Source: Arenicellales bacterium
GTDB lineage: Bacteria > Pseudomonadota > Gammaproteobacteria > Arenicellales > UBA868
Direction of reading: 5' to 3'
Assembly (NCBI GenBank): GCA_028825345.1
Contig: JAPKAJ010000104.1
Span: 1-7,970 of the forward strand
Length of the DNA: 7,970 bases
The notes beneath the pieces are model-generated. The model had not been told where the DNA came from, did not search any database, and worked only from the letters and a program-made list of their open reading frames with translations. Positions 1 to 6,568 of this stretch are shown here, in pieces. How positions within the stretch are numbered: the stretch's first letter is position 1; each line of letters begins with the position of its first letter. Made by a program: the position numbers and the translations under genes.

Positions 1-418
1 TGACAAATCCAAAAGCATCGGAGTAAGGGGGGACAAGCCCATTCCTGAATCGATCACGAGATTTCTATCCCGACCCTGGATAAACCAGATATTGCATCGC
101 AACCAGTGTGCGACGTATTTCTCTCGAAGAAGCGAAACGCCATCGGATACATGGCAGATCTCAAACCAATCTTTCGCCGCTACTGGCACCACGATCTCAA
201 AGCCCTATTTCTTCTTTTCATCAATCAACCAACAATTCTCAGGTTCCTATACCAAGTCAAAGAAACTGCCCATTTCAAATGGGCGATTTCCCACTTGTTT
301 GCCAGACTACAACAATGGTATCTCACCACAACGCTTACATGTCGAAAAGCGACACGGGGTCTTCTATCCTGACTATGATATAGCTATAACTCCCCGGGGG
401 AATAACAAACGATTCGCA
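1..418. other. Upstream region of the redox operon, no recognised gene
   Basis: I recognise no gene here. The reading frame of the ferredoxin-MvhD gene stays open back to position 92, but the added residues do not resemble a ferredoxin extension, and ferredoxin homology begins only after the ATG at 419. All three plus frames lack stop codons from about 108 to 369, so a decayed gene is possible. The segment contains a perfect palindrome at 268-284. No convincing sigma-70 promoter is visible; TATGAT at 374-379 is -10-like but has no matching -35 element. Confidence 0.5.
268..284. promoter_or_regulatory. Perfect 17-bp palindrome, candidate operator
   Basis: The sequence GCCCATTTCAAATGGGC is an exact 8+1+8 inverted repeat, about 135 bp upstream of the first operon gene. 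Its length and symmetry fit a homodimeric transcription-factor site. As RNA it could also form a very tight hairpin, but no T-run follows, so a terminator is unlikely. The palindrome is directly seen; the operator role is inference. Confidence 0.4.
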
Positions 419-1468
419 ATGACTCATTCAGAGAATCAGAGCTTCAGTATCAAGGTGCTTTCGACCGGGGACGTCTTCGAGGTACCGGCGAATCGGACGA
501 TGCTGCACGTTCTATATGAGAACGGCTATGAAGTGCCGCTGGACTGCTCCAATGGCCGCTGCGGCACCTGTAAAACACGGTATGTCTCGGGTGAGATCGA
601 TCATCGCGACACTACTCTAACCGAGGCAGAAAGGTCCGGGTACCTCACCGTATGTGTTTCTCGAGCGTTATCCGGCCAGGTCGTGCTCGACTTGCCGGCA
701 GCTAAATCAGCACAGCCGGTGGCGCGTCCCGTTGCGATTGTTGAAGCCCCGGTCTGTGTCGCCTGTCTGAACTGTGTGCGTTTTTGTACCTTTGGCGCAG
801 CACACATTGACGATTCACTGATCGGTGTAGGCGGTATCGTAGGCGCTGCCAGTATTGACAAAGATCTGTGTACTGGCTGTGGACTTTGTGCTGCCGCCTG
901 CCCCACTGGCGCTATTGAGATGAATATCAGTACCCATGACCAGGTCATCGACACAATTCAGATGCTCAACACTGATGCACTGCACACTGGTGAGCAATTC
1001 GGGATAAAGGCAGCTCCTTTTAGTCCACTAGCGAAAGTTATGCTTTTCGCGTGTTCACAGTGTCGTGCTACGGCACACCAGGTCAGTGATCAGCAAAACC
1101 TCTCGCCAGAACGTTTGGCAAATACTCAGGTTGTCGATGTGCCCTGTTCCGGTCGCATCGATACTTTGCAGTTGATGCATGCCTTCGAAAGCGGCGCCAA
1201 CGGCGTAATGGTAGCGGGATGTCAACCGGGAGATTGCTACTTTAATACCGGCAATCTACATGCAGCACAACGCGTTAACCGAATCGCCGATTGGCTTTCA
1301 GACTGCGGCTTGCACCGTGACCAGGTCAAGATGGTAAACCTGTCGCCCGGTGATGGTCAGAACCTCGCCGACGGACTCAAAGCGCTTGCTCTTAAAGTCA
1401 GTGAAATCGACCCGGACCCGGCTCAAGAACAACGGACGGCAGATCAACCCGAAGCAGTTCATGCGTGA
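419..1468 (+). CDS. Multi-cluster ferredoxin fused to MvhD/FrhD-type iron-sulfur domain
   Basis: Predicted cytoplasmic electron carrier of 349 aa. Residues 8-92 form a plant-type [2Fe-2S] ferredoxin domain with ligands C43, C48, C51 and C79. Residues 109-168 hold two [4Fe-4S] motifs, C113-x2-C-x2-C-x3-C123 and C151-x2-C-x2-C-x3-C161. From about residue 205 to 330 lies an MvhD/FrhD-like domain (the hydrogenase iron-sulfur or delta subunit family), with C212/C215, C243 in PCSGR and GC-x4-C at 268-273. In methanogens and acetogens MvhD passes electrons between a hydrogenase or similar partner and heterodisulfide-reductase-type subunits; no HdrABC is present here. It leads an operon with MetV-like and MetF-like genes, so it probably links the methylene-THF reductase to a redox pool. 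I chose ATG 419 because homology starts there. Its ribosome site is poor: GGGGGA lies about 17 nt upstream, and starts back to 92 remain open in frame. Confidence 0.88.
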   Translation: MTHSENQSFSIKVLSTGDVFEVPANRTMLHVLYENGYEVPLDCSNGRCGTCKTRYVSGEIDHRDTTLTEAERSGYLTVCVSRALSGQVVLDLPAAKSAQPVARPVAIVEAPVCVACLNCVRFCTFGAAHIDDSLIGVGGIVGAASIDKDLCTGCGLCAAACPTGAIEMNISTHDQVIDTIQMLNTDALHTGEQFGIKAAPFSPLAKVMLFACSQCRATAHQVSDQQNLSPERLANTQVVDVPCSGRIDTLQLMHAFESGANGVMVAGCQPGDCYFNTGNLHAAQRVNRIADWLSDCGLHRDQVKMVNLSPGDGQNLADGLKALALKVSEIDPDPAQEQRTADQPEAVHA

Positions 1469-1540
1469 TCGAGCATCTGGTAAATTGATCAATCACAGAC
1501 AATCTGGCCCACACCTTGGAACAATTCCTAGAGATTAACT

Positions 1541-2698
1541 ATGATCGTTGCTGAACAGAAACCGTTGAAAGATATACAACGCATGTTGAAGGGTAAGAAG
1601 AAAGTTCTTACCGTGGGTTGCGGTACCTGCGTTTCCGTTTGTTTTGCCGGAGGCAAGAAAGAATCCAGTGCAATGGCTGCAACATTACGTACAGCGGCTG
1701 CCCTGGAAGGCCAGGAACTTGAAGTCGAGGAAGTCACCGTCCAACGCCAGTGCGTACAGGAATTCGTGGCGCCGCTTGAGAAAGACATTGGCGAGTACGA
1801 CGCGGTGCTGTCCATGGCCTGTGGTGTTGGCGTTCAGACCCTGGCCGAAAAATATATGGATACACCCATACTTCCGGGTCTCGATACCAACTTCATGGGC
1901 CAGCCTACCGAGCCCGGTATCTGGGAAGAACGCTGCGTGGGCTGTGGTAACTGCGTGCTGGAATACACCGGGGGTCTTTGCCCTATCACCCGCTGCCCCA
2001 AGCAACTGCAGAACGGACCCTGCGGCGGCTCAGAAGGCGGCATGTGCGAGGTCGACACAAGCATCCCGTGCATCTGGTCAAAGATCTGGGACATCCTCGA
2101 TCGCCAGGGCATTGCAGACACTCTGATGGAGATTCAACCGCCTAAAGACTGGTCTACCAGTCACGGTGGCAGCATGCGCCGGGTTGTGGTGAGTGATGAC
2201 CTTCGCCAGCGCGCCGCCCGTGAAGCGGGAGAGCGCGCCGCTACTGTAAAAGTACCAGCGCCCCAATCGCCGATGAAAACCCAGGCCTCGACCAACACCT
2301 TCGATGTTGTCCCCAAGCTGGATGAAACCTGGCAACGCGTCTGCAGTATTTCGGAACTGCCTGCGGGCACGCTGAAACGTGTTGAGACCTCAGGCATCGC
2401 ACTGATCGTTACCAACCTGGGAGACTGCATCCGCGCATTCCCACCCACTTGCCCTCACCTCGCTGAACCGCTGGTGGATTCGGGCCTTCTGAAAGATGGT
2501 GTGCTGACCTGCACCAAGCATCTTTGGCAGTGGGACCTGCGCACAGGCGAAATGCGTGGCGCGGCAGAGCAGCCGGTTCAAATGTATGACGCCGTACTGA
2601 ACGATCAGGATGTGATGGTCAGGGTCGAGCAGGAAATCACCTACGACTATGATGATGAGGATGATCTAGGCGATGATGATTTCTTTGGTGCCGACTAA
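1541..2698 (+). CDS. MetV-like iron-sulfur protein with C-terminal Rieske domain
   Basis: A 385-aa fusion. Residues 1 to about 200 match the cysteine-rich domain called 'methylenetetrahydrofolate reductase C-terminal', found in MetV of acetogens. Visible motifs are GCGTCVSVC (C27, C30, C34), C71, MACGVGVQTLAE (92-103), and a cluster site C132-x2-C135-x2-C138 followed by C147-P, C152-P and GPCGG at 159-163. MetV forms a complex with MetF and carries a metal or Fe-S centre. After a polar linker (about 200-265) comes a Rieske [2Fe-2S] domain with C304-P-H306 and C324-T-K-H327-LWQWD. It resembles the small Rieske ferredoxins of aromatic monooxygenases (TmoC type) more than large oxygenase subunits. 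The tail (about 363-385) is very acidic. AGAG lies 7 nt before the ATG as a modest ribosome site. The gene starts 72 nt after the ferredoxin-MvhD gene and ends 11 nt before metF. The Rieske fusion is the odd feature. Confidence 0.88.
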   Translation: MIVAEQKPLKDIQRMLKGKKKVLTVGCGTCVSVCFAGGKKESSAMAATLRTAAALEGQELEVEEVTVQRQCVQEFVAPLEKDIGEYDAVLSMACGVGVQTLAEKYMDTPILPGLDTNFMGQPTEPGIWEERCVGCGNCVLEYTGGLCPITRCPKQLQNGPCGGSEGGMCEVDTSIPCIWSKIWDILDRQGIADTLMEIQPPKDWSTSHGGSMRRVVVSDDLRQRAAREAGERAATVKVPAPQSPMKTQASTNTFDVVPKLDETWQRVCSISELPAGTLKRVETSGIALIVTNLGDCIRAFPPTCPHLAEPLVDSGLLKDGVLTCTKHLWQWDLRTGEMRGAAEQPVQMYDAVLNDQDVMVRVEQEITYDYDDEDDLGDDDFFGAD

Positions 2699-2709
2699 GA
2701 AGCAAAGAC

Positions 2710-3711
2710 ATGCCGACAAACAACGCAACAGAGCCCGTTGACACCCTAAAATCCGGCAGCAACCTTGAGAAAGTACTTGCCGGAGGGCATTTTGCCGTCA
2801 CCGGCGAACTCGGTCCACCCAAACACTTGGACACCGCAGTAATCGACCGCAAGATCGAGTTGTTAAAAGGTGTGGTTGATGCCGCCAACGTCACCGACAA
2901 CCAGACCGGCATCGTGCGTTTGAGCAGCATCGCGGCTGGTATCTATATGGCTCAGCACGGCCTTGAGCCGGTGATCCAAATTACATGCCGTGATCGCAAC
3001 CGACTGGCCATCCAGAGCGACCTTCTGGGCGCCTACATACATGGCATCCGCAACGTCTTGTGCCTCTCTGGCGATCATCAGTCTTTCGGCAATCACCCGG
3101 GTGCGAAAAACGTTCAGGATATCGACTCCATGCAACTGATTCAGATGATCCAGCAGATGCGTGACAAGCACCAGTTTCAATGCGGCGATGAGATCAAAGG
3201 TGGCGGACCAAAAGTGTTCATCGGCGGGGCCGGCAGTCCCTTCTCCGAGCCGATCTCTTTTCGACCTTTACGCATCGCCAAAAAAATGGCAGCAGGAGTT
3301 GATTTCATACAGACCCAGATGATTTTTGATATGACGATTTTCCGTCAGTTCATGAAGAAACTTGTCGATCTGGGCGTCACTGAAAAAGTGCACATACTCG
3401 CCGGAGTAGGGCCATTGAAAGGTAGCCCTATGGCCCGGTTCCTGAACGAGAAAATCCCTGGTATCGTGATACCCGAAGAACTGCTACAGCGCATGGATAG
3501 CGCCGTCAGCGGTATCAGTGAATCTGACAAAGATGCACGCCGTAATGCCTGGCGAGCTGAAGGCCAGAAGATCTGCGTCGAACAAATCGAGGAATTGCGA
3601 GAGATAGAAGGCGTCTCCGGTGTGCACATCATGGCGATCGAATGGGAAGCCGCCATCAAACCGATAGCTGAGCGCGCTGGCTTGCTGCCCCGGCCAGATT
3701 TATCCTGTTGA
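2710..3711 (+). CDS. metF: Methylenetetrahydrofolate reductase (MetF family)
   Basis: A 333-aa flavin-dependent TIM-barrel protein predicted to interconvert 5,10-methylene-THF and 5-methyl-THF in the cytoplasm. Family signs are TGELGPPK at 31-38, with a Glu at the position of the catalytic glutamate, ANVTDNQ at 59-65, ITCRDRNR at 91-98, the LCLSGDH strand-loop at 117-123, then GAGSPF, DFIQTQMIFD and the AGVGPLKG strand. Length fits the bacterial single-domain enzyme without the eukaryotic regulatory domain. It follows the MetV-Rieske gene by 11 nt and is surely co-transcribed; only a purine-rich AAGAAG precedes the ATG. In acetogens MetF with MetV takes electrons from partners other than NADH, and the upstream iron-sulfur genes suggest the same here. 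The direction may be oxidation of methyl-THF from a demethylase, but no methyltransferase gene is in view, so that is inference. The symbol denotes the family, not a proven role in methionine synthesis. Confidence 0.92.
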   Translation: MPTNNATEPVDTLKSGSNLEKVLAGGHFAVTGELGPPKHLDTAVIDRKIELLKGVVDAANVTDNQTGIVRLSSIAAGIYMAQHGLEPVIQITCRDRNRLAIQSDLLGAYIHGIRNVLCLSGDHQSFGNHPGAKNVQDIDSMQLIQMIQQMRDKHQFQCGDEIKGGGPKVFIGGAGSPFSEPISFRPLRIAKKMAAGVDFIQTQMIFDMTIFRQFMKKLVDLGVTEKVHILAGVGPLKGSPMARFLNEKIPGIVIPEELLQRMDSAVSGISESDKDARRNAWRAEGQKICVEQIEELREIEGVSGVHIMAIEWEAAIKPIAERAGLLPRPDLSC

Positions 3712-3849
3712 GTCATTTACGATCCCAGATACACGCTTTGAGTATGTAGGTTACCGACCGCGGGTCACCACCATGAGGCTGGGCCAGGTCCATTCGCACA
3801 CTGGGCTCAGCTGGACATGATCGCCTGTGATTCAAATGACCAGGTCTTG

Positions 3850-3862
3850 ACCCCAGCGGGGT
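3850..3862. terminator. Weak hairpin, possible terminator of the metF operon
   Basis: ACCCC and GGGGT form a 5-bp GC-rich stem around AGC. On the plus strand a short T-run (TGTTTTG) comes about 10 nt later, too distant for a classical intrinsic terminator. It is the best candidate between the two convergent genes, but weak. Confidence 0.2.
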
Positions 3863-3898
3863 TATGGTAGTGTTTTGCGTCACTGTCCATTGTGCCAA

Positions 3899-3979
3899 TC
3901 ACACCTTCAGCTGAGAAAAGTGACTATAAGGACCGCTCCCCTTTTTCTCTACGATGATGTCGAATCGCTGCTGCTCCAT
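3899..3979 (-). CDS. Possible 26-aa peptide downstream of the TPP enzyme gene
   Basis: An ATG lies 18 nt after the stop codon of the TPP-enzyme gene and 5 nt after AAGGGG, which is a fair ribosome site. The frame encodes 26 residues (MEQQRFDIIVEKKG and onward) and ends in TGA. I recognise no family. It could be a real tiny peptide translated from the same mRNA, the remaining start of a deleted gene, or chance. Only the spacing and the ribosome site support it. Confidence 0.22.
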   Translation of the reverse strand: MEQQRFDIIVEKKGSGPYSHFSQLKV

Positions 3980-3997
3980 CACAGCCCCTTGTATGGC

Positions 3998-5671
3998 TCA
4001 GGCCTGCGCGCTCCTTGGAGGGTAGGTGCGGCGCATGATCGGGGATAGCACCTGGTCGGACACGTGAAAATCCCACACGGCTACGGTGCCACTGTCAGCA
4101 AATGCCGCGACCAGTTTTGGGATATCGGCAAGATCGGTGACTTTCTTTCCATCGACCCCGAACCCGCGAGCGATCGCTGCGAGATCACTGTGCCCAAACA
4201 CTGCGCCATCGAGAGGAAAACCTTGTGAGCGCAATTTATGCACCTCCGAGCCATAGCCGCCATCGTTCATCACGACGATCAGAATATTCATCCCGTGACG
4301 TTTCATGGTTTCCAATTCCTGTACATGCATGAGTAGACTGCCATCCCCGTCGAACAGAACAACGGTCTGCTGTGGACGCGCAGCCGCTACCCCCATGGCG
4401 AAAGAGGTCCCGTTGCCGATGGCGCCGAACTCGCGGACGGTCAGGAATCTGTCCTGGGGGCGAGAGGGCATATGCGCAAAAAAATGCGCGCAATGGCCCG
4501 ATGAATTCACCATTTCCCAGTCATTGGGTAAGGCGGCTTCCAATGCCTCGACCACCTCGCGCGGGTCTAAAAGTCCGGGTTCGATCTCATAGGTAAAATT
4601 GTCGGCCCTGGTGTTGCGAATGCGATCAGCTATTGCATCGCTACGCCAGGTTTGTGCTCGAACTGGTAACGCAGCCGTTAACGCCGCCGCCGCCAACTGC
4701 GCATCAGCACGCAAGTGATAACCGGCGGTTTCCTGCCCCTGGTTAACTGCGACAGGCTCTAGATCGACATGTAGCGTTTCTGCCTTAGGCCAGAGCTGCC
4801 CGCCACCGCCCGCATGCAAGGCCAACGAGCAGCCAACAGCAACAATCAAATCAGCATCGGCCAGGTATTCGAGTCCGGCCTCGGTTGTAAAGCTTCCCGA
4901 GATGCCGATGCAAAAGGGGTCATCGTAAAACAACCCCCTGGCCGGCAGAGTTGTCGCCAGTAACCCGCCGGCTTTAGATGCCAGTTCACGGCAGGCGCCT
5001 CCCGCATCGGCTTCTACCGCGCCCATACCGGCAAGAACCACCACCCGTTCGGCTGCGCCGATCAGTCGCGCTGCCTTGGCCAGGTCATCGGGATGCGGGA
5101 GAAGCGGGGCGGGGCGTGGTAATAGCTCACCAGAAGGACTGGGTAAATTCGCAGGCCCATCCCAGCTTCGGTTCTGCAAATCAAACGGAACCCCAATCAC
5201 TACGGGGCGCCGTTCGCGCCGCGTCTGCAAGAATGCGTCACGCACCGCAACAGGCATAAGCTCCGGCATATGCAGGCTGTAATAGGCGGCGCCGGTCGCA
5301 GTGACAAGCGGCGCCTGGTCAATACCCTGGTTATACCAACCACTTTTCAGTGGAGCCTCGCCGGCGAATACCACAACCGGCAGGTGAGCACGCACGGCTG
5401 CCGGGAGTGCAGTCATCAATTGCGTCACACCGGGGCCGCAAGTGACGGTCGCGATTCCTACCTCCCCGGTTTTTCGCGCATAGGCCATTGCCGCGGCTAC
5501 CGCGCAGTGCTCATGCCTGACATAAATCATCCGGCAACCTTGCTCGGACAGCCGCGCAGCCCAGTTCATATTAGCGTCGCCCAGCAACGCAAAACAGGTG
5601 CTTACGCCCTCGCGCATGAAGACACTGGCGAGGATGTCATAGACATACGGCTTTGATTCATTATTTATCAT
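3998..5671 (-). CDS. Thiamine-diphosphate-dependent enzyme, acetolactate synthase-like
   Basis: A 557-aa protein of the TPP superfamily that includes acetolactate synthase, benzoylformate and indolepyruvate decarboxylases and related lyases. The N-terminal pyrimidine-binding domain (about 1-175) has the activating glutamate E54 in RHEHCAVAAAMAYAR and the TCGPG turn at 77-81. A central Rossmann-like domain spans about 195-330. The C-terminal pyrophosphate-binding domain has GDG at 442-444 and NDGGYG at 469-474, the usual 27-residue spacing of the metal/TPP motif. Length is typical. No acetolactate synthase small subunit lies beside it, so a catabolic decarboxylase or carboligase is as likely as branched-chain biosynthesis; the substrate cannot be read from sequence. 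The gene converges on the metF operon and is transcribed separately. The ATG at 5671 has no good Shine-Dalgarno sequence, but a candidate promoter about 16 nt upstream implies a very short leader. Confidence 0.88.
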   Translation of the reverse strand: MINNESKPYVYDILASVFMREGVSTCFALLGDANMNWAARLSEQGCRMIYVRHEHCAVAAAMAYARKTGEVGIATVTCGPGVTQLMTALPAAVRAHLPVVVFAGEAPLKSGWYNQGIDQAPLVTATGAAYYSLHMPELMPVAVRDAFLQTRRERRPVVIGVPFDLQNRSWDGPANLPSPSGELLPRPAPLLPHPDDLAKAARLIGAAERVVVLAGMGAVEADAGGACRELASKAGGLLATTLPARGLFYDDPFCIGISGSFTTEAGLEYLADADLIVAVGCSLALHAGGGGQLWPKAETLHVDLEPVAVNQGQETAGYHLRADAQLAAAALTAALPVRAQTWRSDAIADRIRNTRADNFTYEIEPGLLDPREVVEALEAALPNDWEMVNSSGHCAHFFAHMPSRPQDRFLTVREFGAIGNGTSFAMGVAAARPQQTVVLFDGDGSLLMHVQELETMKRHGMNILIVVMNDGGYGSEVHKLRSQGFPLDGAVFGHSDLAAIARGFGVDGKKVTDLADIPKLVAAFADSGTVAVWDFHVSDQVLSPIMRRTYPPRSAQA

Positions 5672-5686
5672 TGCAATTCGGGCAGG

Positions 5687-5714
5687 TTTATATCGGCTCC
5701 CTTAACACCGGCAA
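5687..5714 (-). promoter_or_regulatory. Candidate sigma-70 promoter of the TPP enzyme gene
   Basis: On the minus strand TTGCCG (plus positions 5709-5714) is followed after 16 bp by TATAAA (5687-5692). These match the -35 and -10 consensus at 4/6 and 5/6. Transcription would begin roughly 10 nt before the ATG at 5671, so the mRNA leader would be nearly absent. That fits the missing Shine-Dalgarno sequence. Confidence 0.4.
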
Positions 5715-5719
5715 CCCGC

Positions 5720-5734
5720 GGCGCAGGGTGCGCC
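5720..5734. repeat. Short perfect inverted repeat upstream of the TPP enzyme promoter
   Basis: GGCGCA-GGG-TGCGCC is an exact 6-bp inverted repeat just upstream of the candidate -35 element at 5709-5714. It could be a regulator half-site pair or chance in a GC-rich stretch. No T-run follows on either strand. Confidence 0.25.
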
Positions 5735-5879
5735 CCACAAAGTCATGCACCCAGCGGAGCTTTCCCTGACCCTATCGGGTTGTTGTACATCTAGCTTATC
5801 TGTCATACACGCAGACTAGGCAGGCCTGCAGATCCGCTATACGCATTCAAGGGCGGAGGATTGGTGAGAGATCGGGAAA

Positions 5880-5910
5880 ATAAGAGCCCCGCCAGAAGCG
5901 GGGCTCTTAT
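5880..5910 (-). terminator. Strong intrinsic terminator after the secreted-protein gene
   Basis: A perfect 13-bp stem (ATAAGAGCCCCGC with its exact complement) closes over the 5-nt loop CAGAA. On the minus strand the stem runs into TTATTTTCCC, a T-rich tail. It lies 20 nt after the stop codon of the 164-aa gene at 5931-6425, so it should end that transcript and insulate the TPP-enzyme gene. Confidence 0.85.
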
Positions 5911-5930
5911 GTTGCGTTACCCTCAGCGTG

Positions 5931-6425
5931 TTATGGAAGCACCCATTCACCCGTCCATGTGCTTTTCGAGCTGTTACCATCTTTAGTGATAGGTCCACCG
6001 GGCATACATGCTCCACCACCTGTGACACCAGTATATTTACCGGTTCCACCATGCATAGTCCAAGCGCAGTCACTAAAATCAGGTTTCGTTGCACCAATTG
6101 TTCCTACAAAAAGATCTCCGTCAACGTCAGTGGCCGTACAAACTGATCTATAAGCTATAGGCGCCCCTTCTGCTGACAACAGCATAGTCGCATTGCAATC
6201 GGCTACTTTCTCAGAAGGAAAGTTTGATTCGGTTGTAGTCTCAATCCAAAACCCCTGAGTCGTCTGCTGTATCAACGTGGAGCCATCCGCTAGCGGGGTC
6301 GCTGTTGAAGAGGTTGTGGTATTAAGGCCATACCCAGCAGCTGGAACTACTGTTCCCGCTGCTGCAAAGTTGCTTATTGCAAATAATGTAGTTGCAGCGA
6401 AAATCGACGTTTTCAAAGATGTCAT
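5931..6425 (-). CDS. Predicted secreted protein with four cysteines, unknown function
   Basis: A 164-aa protein with a classical Sec signal peptide: K5, a hydrophobic stretch at about 7-20 (IFAATTLFAIS) and a likely signal peptidase I site after A23 in FAAA-G. The mature part is rich in Thr, Gly and Ser and has four cysteines (C77, C96, C120, C140), suggesting two disulfides in the periplasm or outside the cell. DVDGDLF at 100-106 and WTMHGGTGKYTGVTGGG at 122-138 resemble the repeated strand-turn motifs of small beta-barrel proteins of the allene-oxide-cyclase-like type, but I cannot assign a family. Start choice is firm: AAGGAGG lies 5 nt before the ATG. It stands alone between its own terminator at 5880-5910 and a 170-bp upstream gap, and is probably monocistronic. 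Confidence 0.8.
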   Translation of the reverse strand: MTSLKTSIFAATTLFAISNFAAAGTVVPAAGYGLNTTTSSTATPLADGSTLIQQTTQGFWIETTTESNFPSEKVADCNATMLLSAEGAPIAYRSVCTATDVDGDLFVGTIGATKPDFSDCAWTMHGGTGKYTGVTGGGACMPGGPITKDGNSSKSTWTGEWVLP

Positions 6426-6430
6426 AGCAT

Positions 6431-6437
6431 CCTCCTT
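6431..6437 (-). promoter_or_regulatory. Strong Shine-Dalgarno site of the secreted-protein gene
   Basis: Minus-strand AAGGAGG lies 5 nt before the ATG at 6425 and fixes this start. A run of eight A (minus strand, 6439-6446) precedes it and may leave the site unstructured. Confidence 0.75.
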
Positions 6438-6446
6438 ATTTTTTTT

Positions 6447-6474
6447 AGTGTATTACAACAGTACTCGGGAACAA
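6447..6474 (-). promoter_or_regulatory. Weak candidate promoter of the secreted-protein gene
   Basis: Minus-strand TTGTTC (6469-6474), a 16-bp spacer and TACACT (6447-6452) match the sigma-70 consensus only partly (3/6 and 4/6). The position, about 20 nt upstream of the start, is suitable. Just upstream lies the inverted repeat TTTTGGA/TCCAAAA at 6487-6523. Confidence 0.22.
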
Positions 6475-6486
6475 ATTAGATGTCAA

Positions 6487-6523
6487 TTTTGGACAATCGG
6501 GTCCACATCAGGGTTATCCAAAA
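6487..6523. repeat. Inverted repeat TTTTGGA ... TCCAAAA upstream of the secreted-protein gene
   Basis: TTTTGGA at 6487-6493 is matched by TCCAAAA at 6517-6523, with 23 bp between. Inside, GGAC/GTCC (6491-6504) gives a smaller alternative pairing. The repeat sits just upstream of the candidate promoter of the 164-aa gene and could be a regulator site; nothing else supports that. Confidence 0.35.
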
Positions 6524-6526
6524 TGC

Positions 6527-6547
6527 TGATACGTGATACGTGATACG
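6527..6547. repeat. Three tandem copies of TGATACG
   Basis: The heptamer TGATACG occurs three times head to tail without mismatch (6527-6533, 6534-6540, 6541-6547). It lies in the gap between the DUF1272 gene and the secreted-protein gene. The 7-bp period is not a helical turn. It may be a slippage-generated microsatellite or iterated binding half-sites. Confidence 0.7.
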
Positions 6548-6568
6548 TATTTAAGGGTGGGCTATTTG

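Larger units (their letters stand above)
3712..3997. other. Convergent intergenic region
   Basis: These 286 bp separate the end of metF from the end of the TPP-enzyme gene. I see no tRNA or recognised protein family. A minus-strand open frame at 3713-3898 (61 aa) has no family likeness and no clear ribosome site. A short hairpin ACCCC-AGC-GGGGT lies at 3850-3862, and a tiny open frame at 3899-3979 is listed separately. Confidence 0.5.

Noticed and set aside
106..372. Rieske-oxygenase-like FRRYWHH motif in an 88-aa plus frame
   Set aside because: The short likeness to the RRYWxP start of Rieske oxygenases is not followed by a Rieske site or any further match, so it is probably chance.
92..418. 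N-terminal extension of the ferredoxin-MvhD protein to the ATG at 92
   Set aside because: The extra 109 residues show no ferredoxin or targeting features, and the ferredoxin fold begins right after the ATG at 419.
3713..3898. 61-aa minus-strand open frame between the convergent genes
   Set aside because: It has no ribosome site, no recognisable domain, and contains the hairpin at 3850-3862.
3998..5671. Naming the TPP enzyme ilvB/ilvI, Xsc or a sulfopyruvate/phosphonopyruvate decarboxylase
   Set aside because: Only superfamily motifs are visible; no small subunit or pathway neighbour supports a specific substrate.
6527..6547. CRISPR-like array
   Set aside because: The three TGATACG units are contiguous heptamers without spacers.
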